Below, in pieces: positions 56,017-64,000 of a DNA stretch of 64,000 nucleotides. The first letter of the stretch is position 1. Each line of letters starts with the position of its first letter. Made by a program: the position numbers and the translations under genes. The notes under the pieces were generated by a model. It saw only the letters and a program-made list of their open reading frames with translations. It searched no databases and was not told the DNA's origin. Source of the DNA: Chaetoderma sp. LZ-2023a (lineage: Eukaryota; Mollusca; Caudofoveata; Chaetodermatida; Chaetodermatidae); NCBI GenBank assembly GCA_034401795.1, contig CM067367.1:28411916-28475915 (forward strand), written 5' to 3'.

Positions 56017-56700
56017 TTGGGGAGGGTGTGTGTGGGTGTGTGTTGGGGTGGGGGTGGGGGTACATATAGTCACCGCTTTGTCTGTCTGTCCATCCATTTG
56101 TTAGTCAGTCCGTCCGTCCATCCATCCATTCACCCACTACAAGTTTGTCCAGGGCATAACTTCAAGTGTTTTATACCTAGGATCTCAAATCTTGGTACAT
56201 GGATAAATCTTTGGGAGACGGTTTGCAGAGGTGAATATGGAGTTGATACACTCCCAAACAACAGAGTTATCCCCCTTAGAATATTCTGTCAACCCACTAA
56301 CAGTTTATCCGGGGCATAACTTCAAGAGTTTTATACCTAGGATCACGAAACTGGGTATATAGATACATCTTTGGGAGAGAGTGTGCATAGACGTATGGTG
56401 TTGATCCACTCCCAACCGACAGGGTTATGCCCGTTAGAATTTTCTGTCGATCCGCTAAGTTTGTCCGGGGCATAACTTTAAAGGTTTTTTACTTAGGATC
56501 ACGAAACTTGGTATATGGATACATCTTTAGGAGCCGATGTGCAGAGATGAATACGGTGTTGATACGTTCCCAAACAGCAGAGTTATTACCCGTTGAACTG
56601 TTCTCCAGTATGCAACCCAATGTGGAGAAATATTATTTTGTAGCACATTTCATTATTTTTCAGCTATTAACTTTAGAGCAATTATACGCACGTGGAAAAT
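56017..56700 (+). repeat. Tandem repeat, about 160-bp unit
   Basis: GGGCATAACTTCAAGTGTTT, TATACCTAGGATCTCAAATC, ACATCTTTGGGAGA, and GATACACTCCCAAACAACAG units begin near 56150, 56310 and 56467. Related single units occur at 14470-14700. A G/T-rich GGGTGTGTGTGGG stretch precedes it. Confidence 0.7.
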
Positions 56701-57139
56701 AGACCATACATCAATTTGTCTTTATCCAGGGCATAGTTTGCAGGTATTTTTCCTGTAATGTATTTATCTCGGGGAGCATACAACAGTTTACTGATATACC
56801 TTGTTGACATAATTGCTTCAAATTGGAGATGAGCAACTCTGGTTTGAAATGTGGTCAAATTGTCAAATATCTTGGTCGTGTGGTAACAGAATGCATTCCC
56901 CAAAAGACGATATGGCCATAGCACTAGAATGACAAAGGATAGGATTATCCAGTTTGCCACAAACCTTCCTAATATCAATGCCTACAATACTTGACCTCAA
57001 GGTCAAACTGTCATATCTAGCTCACAGGGTCACCCACAAAATAAGGGTTTTGGTCATTACAGAGTTAAAGATCACATTCCGATCTGCAGATATCTTTTTC
57101 ATTATCTTTTCTATGAACAACATTATTTAACACAGAAAA

Positions 57140-57500
57140 TAACATACAGAAACGCCACATCCACACAACTGTATATAAGTCCACATGGTAAATATTCAGG
57201 TCCACATTGTTACATATATTGTCTATATAAATATATATGATAATGTAGACATTGAATATTTGATAATGTGGACATCAGTACAATGTAAGCTTATATAATA
57301 CTAATGTCCACATTATCAAATATTCAATGTCCACATTGATTATACATACAGTTGTATATCATAAATGTTGTTCATAGAAAAGATAATACCAACACACACA
57401 TGAATATTACTGATGGCCAGAAAATCTGCTTCAAATACACTAACACATAGAATTGACACATCCAGACACAACATGTCCACACAACTGTAGATATTTTAAA
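57140..57500. repeat. Satellite unit with nested palindrome, first copy
   Basis: Perfect-length 39-bp inverted arms at 57242-57280 and 57299-57337 (AATGTAGACATTGAATATTT, GATAATGTGGACATCAGTA against TACTAATGTCCACATTATC, AAATATTCAATGTCCACATT) around an 18-bp centre. Outer AAGTCCACATGGTAAATATTC and AAGATAATACCAACACAC words recur in later units. Confidence 0.85.
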
Positions 57501-57814
57501 GGGAAATTCCAGTGAAAATCGGGAATAAGTCAACTAAAAATATACTATTATCCCAAATAATTGCTGCAAGAAAATATAAAATATACTGTTCCATTGACGA
57601 GAAATAATAAAATGTATATGGCCAAAACGGTTGAAATGCGGCTCTTTGGGCGCATCCATTTTCTCACAACGAGAGCGAGAAACTACGAGATTATGACATC
57701 AGCTACACACCAGCAAAATATTGCCAGCGCTTTAGATTTACCTGTTTATTTCGTGTTATGACGGCCGAACATTAATTAACCCAAATTCTATCAGGAAATC
57801 AGAAAATTTCCTTA

Positions 57815-57957
57815 TTGAATGGCCATTCGCAGGTCAAGCGAAGACTATTTTTGAAAATTGACCACTGGAATGGCTGGTTCCGTTACTGAGACAGTCATTC
57901 TAGTGATAAATTTTAAAAAAAAAGTCTTCTCTTGTCCTGCAAACAGACAAATCCAAC
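57815..57957. mobile_element. H2 palindromic MITE, long-arm copy
   Basis: Arms of about 65 bp with the usual ACTATTTTTGAAAATTGACC, ACTGGAATGGCTGG core and its inverse CAGTCATTCTAGTGATAAA, TTTAAAAAAAAAGTCTTCTC. GAATGGCCATTCGCAGG and CCTGCAAACAGAC extend the arms beyond the core. Confidence 0.8.
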
Positions 57958-58317
57958 TTGACGATTGCAGAGGCCAGTTCTGCCATGAAATGCTTAGTTC
58001 GCAACATGTCCGAATATCAAGCATGGGCTTGCAGTAATAGAAACAATCATGGAAATGGTACAGCAATTAGTACTTTAATGCTTTCACACTATTGAAATCC
58101 AGCGCTATTAATCATTTACAACGTTTACTCCCAATTTTAAATAACCACGCAGAGTGTCGAATATTCTGAATTAAATTTCCTGGAATTATGATGCAGTAGC
58201 TACCAAACAAATTACTTTCACACACCATTCAGGGTAAATGTTACACTTTGCTTTTCTGGCCTTGAAAGAGTTAACTAATTGATCCCAATTTTAAAATGTT
58301 GATCAATACTTACTGCC

Positions 58318-58408
58318 TGTTGAATATTTTGAAACTGGAATTTGATTGGAAGCAGAAGTTGCAATAGGCAGCAACAGCTTTCAGAGAAATAACTTTCAAA
58401 ATTTATTC
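58318..58408. repeat. Short hairpin repeat, family H1
   Basis: TTGAATATTTTGAAACTGGA against AACTTTCAAAATTTATTCAA, with AGCAGAAGTTGC/GGCAGCAACAGCTTTC in the loop. Flanked by CTG/AACTAAC. Confidence 0.7.
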
Positions 58409-58861
58409 AACTAACATATTTTTTACGAATTTGTTGTAACTGGTTGATTGCAAACATGCTACTGGCATAGATCTTTAATGTTTTTAAAATAGAATATGCC
58501 AATTTTTTACAATTTAGCGCTGCAATTGCTGGCGTGATCATCGGGACACTAATTGCATTTTAATTTCCTCCAAATACTGGCAAGGTGTCAGTTGTTTAGC
58601 TAGTACGCTAATTATCCAGAAGTAAATGCTGTAACATGAGCTACAAGATTTATCTCCCCTGGTTACGGCTATCCTAGATTGCGTAAAGAGAGGTGTGTCA
58701 GTGACGTCAGCCGCTTGGCCAAAATGGCGCCTCTATCTACTGGTTATGTTAGCCATTTAAATTGTGGAAATCTCTTTTATTTGTTGGCATAAAATTGTGC
58801 TCTTGGTCTCAAATTAATGCGGAGAATTAGTACTTTACGCCAGATACACAGAATTTCCCAA

Positions 58862-61520
58862 TGGAATATCCCTTTAAGTCCACATGGTAAATATTCCACA
58901 ATATATGATAATGTGGGCATTCACTATTTGAATATCACCCTGATTTGGTGGAGAACATTCTTGAGTGATGAGGATGAAGATGGCCACCGACCACCAAATT
59001 CTTCCATAGTAATGAAATGGGAAATAATGTTTTCTCTAGAACCATTAGGCGGATATCAACCAGTTTGGTAGCAAACATCCGTGGATTATAGATTTGCAAG
59101 TCTGTTCAAGCGATGACGATGGCCACCAGCCATTATGAACTCCCAGAGTAAATCAATGGAAAATCTTTAATGTCTTCTCGCGACCCACTGAATGAATGTC
59201 ACCCAAATTTGGAAACATCAGTCTTGTGCGATATGGATGCAAATTGGCTCAAACCAAGCTGATTGGCTAAACTCCAAGATGGCTGTCGGCCATTAATATC
59301 TCCCATAGCAGAGCAAGGGAGAATTTGCAACGACTTCTTCTGGAGCACCACTGGGCTGATTTCAACCAGATTTTGAGTAACCATCTTTGAGCTCGGCAAT
59401 AGGTATACAAGTTTGTTCAAATGAAAACCAATCAGCCAAAATGCAAGATGGCCACTGGATGTGACAATTTCCCATAGTAAATCAATGTGGTTGTTTGCGA
59501 CAGGCTGTGGAGTTATGTCATGGCGGGCCTCCTCTTTGTGGCATGATAACCATAACACATATAATGACATACAGACATACCACCTCCACACAACTGTATA
59601 TAAGTCCACATGGTAAATATCCAGGTCCACATTGTTACATATATTTTATATATAAATATATATGACAATGTGGACATTGAATATTTGATAATGTGGACAT
59701 CAGTAATATGTGAACTTATATAATACTAATGTCCACATTATCAAATATTCAATGTACACATTATCATATAAATACAGTTGTATATAATGTTGTTCATAGA
59801 AAAGATAATACCAACACACACATGAATATTACTGATGGCCAGAAAATCTGCTTCAAATACACTAACACATAGAATTGACACATACAGACATACCATGTCC
59901 ACACAACTGTAGATATCTTAAGTCCACATGTTAAATATTCCATGATATATGATAAGGTGGACGTTCACTATGTGGATAAACAGTTCGGCGACCATCTTGG
60001 ATTGCTTCCCTGGCAAAAAAATAGTAAAGCAATGAGATTTAAATGTTTTCTCAAGAACCACTTGGCAGATTTCAACCTGACTTGGTGGGGACCATTCTTG
60101 ATTCATGAGGATGAAGATGGCCACCGACCGCCGAATTCTTCCATAGTAACGAAATGGGAAATAATGTCTTCTCTAGAACCATCAGGCGGATATCAACCAG
60201 TTTGTTAGCAAACATCCGTAGGTTATAGAGATGCAAGTTCGTTCAAACGATGATGATGGCCACCAGCCATTACAAACTCCCAGTGTAAATCAATGAAAAA
60301 TTTTAAATGTCTTCTCGCGACCCACTGAATGAATGTCAATCAAATTTGGAAGCATCAGTCTTGATCGATATGGATGCAAATTGGCTCAAACCATAGCAGA
60401 GCGATGGGGAATTTGCAACGACTTCTTCTGGAGAACCACTGGGCTGATTTCAACCAGATTTTGCAGTAAGCATCATTGAGCTCAGCAATAGGTATACAAG
60501 TTTGTTCAAATGAAACCAATCAGCCAAAATCCAAGATGGCCACCGGATGTGACAATTTCCCATAACAAATCAATGGGGTTGTCTGCGAAAGACTGTGGAG
60601 TTGTGTCATGGCGGGCCTAGTCTTTTTGGCATGACAACCATATAAACCATATAACACATACAAAGACATACAGACATACCACCTCCACACAAGTGTATAT
60701 AAGTCCACATGGTAAATATTTAGGTCCACATTGTTACATATATTGTATATATAAATATATATGACAATGTGGACATTGAATATTTGATAATGTGGACATC
60801 AGTAATATGTAAACTAAAGGAGGTAAGGGTGAGGTAACCCTGACAGAAACCTCGAGTGCTGAAGACGGAGGTTCCAGGCTGCACGGCGCACTCTAATAAA
60901 CCATGGATCCATGCACTTAATGCTTATGATCATGTCGATAGTCACTTACAGGACTGGCGGTATGATCAGCGAACGAAAAGAAGAAGAAGAAGAAGATATA
61001 ATACTAATGTCCACATTATCAAATATGCAATGTCCACATTATCATATAAATACAGTTACATATTACTGATGGCCAGAAAATCTGCTTCAAATACACTAAC
61101 ACATAGAATTGACACATACAGACACAACATGTCCACACAACTGTAGATATATTAAGTCCACATGGTAAATATTCCAGAACATATGATAATGCGGGCATTC
61201 ACCATTTGGATAAACAGTTTGGCGGCCATCTTGGATGGTTTCCGTGGCAAAAAGCCCAGTAAAGCAATGAGATTAAAATATTTTCTCAAGAACCACTTGG
61301 CAGATTTCACCTTTATTTGGTGGGAAGCATTCTTGAGTGATAAGTATGAAGATGGCCACCGATCGCCAAATTCTTCCATAGTAACGAAATGGGAAATTAT
61401 GTCCACATGGTAAATATTCAGGTCCATATTGTTACATATATTGTCTATGTGATAATGTGGACATTGAATATTTGATAACGTGGACATCAGCCTTATGTGG
61501 ACTTGTATATATGTGAAAGG
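58862..61520. repeat. Tandem array of about 1.2-kb composite units
   Basis: Each unit carries TAAGTCCACATGGTAAATATTC, ACAGTTTGGCGGCCATCTTG, GGTGGGAAGCATTCTTGAGT, GATGAAGATGGCCACCGACC, CGGATATCAACCAGTTTG, then the palindrome TGGACATTGAATATTTGATA and ACCATGTCCACACAACTG. Equivalent positions: GATGAAGATGGCCACCGACC at 58972, 60110 and 61346; palindromes at 59667-59762, 60766-61040 (interrupted) and 61450-61500. The Helentron-like core words (CAAGATGGC, CGACTTCTTCTGG) are embedded, so the unit itself is a composite of two families. ORFs of up to 143 codons in it are repeat artefacts. Confidence 0.75.
60816..60995 (+). mobile_element. Retroposon with GAA tail, copy 2, inside the satellite
   Basis: GAGGTAAGGGTGAGGTAACC, AAACCTCGAGTGCTGAAGAC, CCATGGATCCATGCAC, GACTGGCGGTATGATC, ending AAAAGAAGAAGAAGAAGA. 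The unoccupied site is visible in the sister unit at about 59703-59716 (GTGAACTTATATAATACTAA), showing a clean insertion between AACTA and TATAATACTAA. Shorter at its 5' end than copy 1 (18181-18418). Confidence 0.85.
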
Positions 61521-61742
61521 TCAGAGTTCAAGGGTTATGTCCTCACTAATTTATATATAATATATAGGTCCACACAACAGTATTTAGTAAGATAATAGAT
61601 CTACTTTCCTAACATTGCTGTATATACGTTATAGTAGATCCAAGTAGTCTAACCAACCTAAATTTAATAAAGGTTTTCAAGTGGAAGTACATGTCCACAT
61701 AAACCCTGCTCAGGACAATTGCCACATAACACAGTAAGATTT

Positions 61743-61743
<1 letters not shown>

Positions 61744-61838
<95 letters not shown>
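61744..61838. repeat. AT microsatellite
   Basis: Uninterrupted TA dinucleotides, third long AT tract in the window. Read through as a poly-YI ORF in the minus strand. Confidence 0.95.
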
Positions 61839-61841
<3 letters not shown>

Positions 61842-64000
61842 TTTCACACTGTATTGATTGTTCTGGTTAGTTTATAGATGGCCAGTGGCCATCAGGTCAT
61901 ATGTTTTGTTTATTTGTAGAAAATATAGGACTGCAGTGCACGTGGGAAATACTATACAGCAACATTTATATATGCAGCACTTTCTCCCGCCACCAACAAT
62001 TTTTCGCTGAGGTCGCTGTCCGTGCTTATAACTCTGTTTATCCCGGCATGCTACCGACTAAAACCCGTTTCTATTCAGCTCGATAGGATAGGTTTAATAT
62101 GATTAGAGACAATCACTTCGTTAGGAAACACATAGTGTACGCCTCTTTTCCGGTAGTTGCAATAATTTAGCCCGCACTCCGGCAAGGTTGTGAAAGATTG
62201 GCCAACATACCTAAAGGGCCTCATATTTCTAAGTTATTGTTTCTCTTCATGTTCCACTAAGCCTTTTCGCTTCTTAATTGTTTGGATGTCCCTATCCACA
62301 CCATGGACTGATCCGACCCTGGGAAACTAATGGGCTTTCCGAGCGGTGATGCCAAGGATGTGGTGTCACACACATTCCCCAGGTATCTTTGGATACTCAG
62401 TAGTTAGTCACCTTTGCCAATGTAGGAAAGCACTGTGAAAACATATCTTAATTATTATTTTCTTTAATCTGCTGAACAATCCTCCCGCACAGCAGTGCAT
62501 AGCTGGGCAACTTGTGTTTAAACCTAACGCCAGGTTAAAAAGTTAGTTCCATAGGACCTGGTGGCGGGCGAGATGCGCATCCCCACCGAATTCCATAAGA
62601 ATGTCTGGGCATGATATTCAGATCTGCCACACCCCTACGGGAGGGACATTTACGGTGGGTATTCGTCACTCTTACCCCCCCCCCCCCATAACGATAGATC
62701 AGTTGCCTAAAAATGCTTTTGTGAAAAGTAACCAATGTCCTGTAACGTTTTATGTGGTTACGGAGTGAGATGTCCGGATTCTTATCCAGTTCGGAGATCT
62801 TACTAAGTAACATGTATGCATGCTGTCTTCAGTATTGATGTCTTAGGGCATTCGTCTCAATGGCAGCCACATCTAAAAGCTAGGTAGACGCCAGCCATTT
62901 GCGGCCTAAAATAATTTTTGCCTCTAAAAACTAAATACGTGGTTAGGCATAGAAGAAGGCCCGCATAAATAAAAGCGGCAACTACTAATTCAGCATACTG
63001 AGAATTACATAAGGCAGTGACGTGGGAATCCTTCGGGAATCGTTCGCCCCGTCTTCACGTAAAACAGCACGCAACCCTATAGTCATAATCTCACTAGGTA
63101 CGGTCTTTTCTTTACAACATTTTGGTTAAATATCAGAGTGGGCCCCTTTCGACCACTACTCTTCTCCCGCTTTAAGCAGTGGTGACATTTTCCTGTGATG
63201 GAGGCCCATGCGAGGCACTTGCCTCTTGCAAGGATTCAGTGACGACGGTCCACACAAGGATAATACTCCTCACCGAAACTAGCACTAGGAGTAGTGCCCG
63301 CGTGAGGCATATGAGTTTCCGACACTACAAAGATAATTTTCTTTCTTTTCAGCTTAGAGGTATAATAGCTTATATTAAGTTAATTAGCTAAGTCTCGTGT
63401 ACGGTAGCCTCCTTTGCGGGGATACCTCTGCGGACCTACGAGTCTGTGTGGTACCTCCGGGAGCCCCACGTTTAAAGGTTCATCAGGCTGTCTCTATGTC
63501 TTGTATTTTCGTATGCTCATTATTTTTATCTAGCATACTTGACGGTCTGTTTAGGTAAAACTATTGTATAGACTTATTTTAATTAGGTCACCAATTAAAT
63601 CTTGTAAGTTCATAGATCACGAAATTGCTATGGACAAGCACACTGGTGACACAAACTCTTGGGATGAGACTGTTGTGTTTAATGTTCGCGATGATGGTTG
63701 CATGGCCCCACCGGAACGATTGAGTTCCACCGGCCTGGGAGCCAAGGAGCCAGTCTTTGTTACCCATAGGGCAGTATCGCACAGGATCCGTCACCCCGAG
63801 ACCAGAAGCTAACCAGCGTCATTATTCGTCGTGCACTTGCGGCGCGGCGAGTCGACACCAGACACCGGAACGGCCCGACACTAATCCGCGAGCTACAGTA
63901 TGTTGCCAAACCCGATCATTGAAAACATGGACTTTCACAAATGTCATACCATAAGAGATGACCTTTTGCCGAACCTAACCCATGAGAGATGACATTTACC
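61839..64000. other. Right-end region, no gene or repeat family recognised
   Basis: Base composition is more balanced than the rest of the window, with a C9 run at 62678-62686, but no ORF shows homology I recognise. A frame at 63561-63812 (HEIAMDKHTGDTNSWDETVV) has mixed composition, yet no splice sites or motifs support it. The last 60 bases repeat CATAAGAGATGACCTTTTGC / CATGAGAGATGACATTTACC, a possible start of a repeat that continues outside the window. Confidence 0.4.

Larger units (their letters stand above)
57501..58861. other. Non-coding spacer with H2 and H1 hairpins
   Basis: H2 MITE at about 57815-57957 (ATTCGCAGGTCAAGCGAAGA inverted against CTTCTCTTGTCCTGCAAAC, about 65-bp arms) and an H1 hairpin at 58318-58408. 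58600-58860 is non-repetitive and may once have split satellite units (GGGAAATTCCAGTGAAAATC at 57500 and CCCAATGGAATATCCC at 58856). Confidence 0.6.

Noticed and set aside
59199-59630. 143-codon open frame on the minus strand
   Set aside because: Lies in the satellite unit and has a diverged, broken counterpart at 60520-60729, so it is repeat sequence, not a gene.
63564-63812. 82-codon plus-strand frame near the right end
   Set aside because: Mixed composition but no recognisable motif, splice site or repeat support; noted only in the regional entry.

Overview
The window reads as nuclear DNA of an invertebrate animal, most probably a bivalve mollusc. This rests on split coding exons with canonical splice sites, very dense interspersed repeats, AT-rich intergenic DNA, and a repeat family that opens with AGCTCACCTG and closes with CAGGTGAGC plus a GGCCCCTTGGGCC hairpin. 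I associate that family with bivalve genomes from memory; no species is assigned. There is no sign of prokaryotic organisation, an rRNA gene or a CRISPR array.

Host genes are sparse. Two exons (9836-9971 and 12897-13092, + strand) join in frame to encode most of a SET domain resembling the KMT5A (SET8) lysine methyltransferase group. Two near-identical Ser/Thr-rich exons (22281-22436 and 23637-23791, + strand) lie in a tandemly duplicated block; the second runs into a stop codon and an AATAAA signal. A short ORF at 26629-26814 may be an orphan exon, and 48914-49193 looks like a decayed SANT/Myb-like exon.

Most of the rest is mobile DNA. (a) 4420-8117, 14978-16452, 17657-20526, 28786-31086, 43975-45390 and several fragments belong to one superfamily with covarying subterminal inverted repeats, internal tandem modules and a 3' hairpin, an architecture like non-autonomous Helentron (HINE/DINE) elements. 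(b) 32435-38292 is a decayed THAP9/P-element transposase gene that retains a separate THAP-domain exon. (c) 40590-40905 is a Tc1/mariner remnant. (d) 46905-47990 (- strand) is a pogo/Tigger-like DDE transposase pseudogene. (e) 50968-54588 is a TIR-bounded DNA transposon whose - strand gene joins an N-terminal paired zinc-binding region to a FEN/XPG-like (PIN-fold) nuclease and a C-terminal CXC cysteine cluster, probably an Academ-type element with a large internal deletion. (f) Palindromic MITEs flanked by TTAA are scattered throughout.

The right third (57.1-61.5 kb) is a tandem satellite-like block of roughly 1.2-kb units built on a nested palindrome, interrupted at 60816-60995 by a retroposon that inserted cleanly. 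Simple repeats and minisatellites (AT, CGCA, GT, TAC/GGT/GAT, TAA, CAGA, a 20-21 bp GTTCTGTTTGTC unit, and a CCATGG self-complementary array) account for many spurious long ORFs. The last 2.1 kb holds nothing I can identify.

The strongest leads are the TIR element at 50968-54588, the covarying-end repeat family, the duplicated symmetric exon, the split THAP9 gene, and perfect GGTCAnnnTGACC palindromes carried inside a dispersed repeat.
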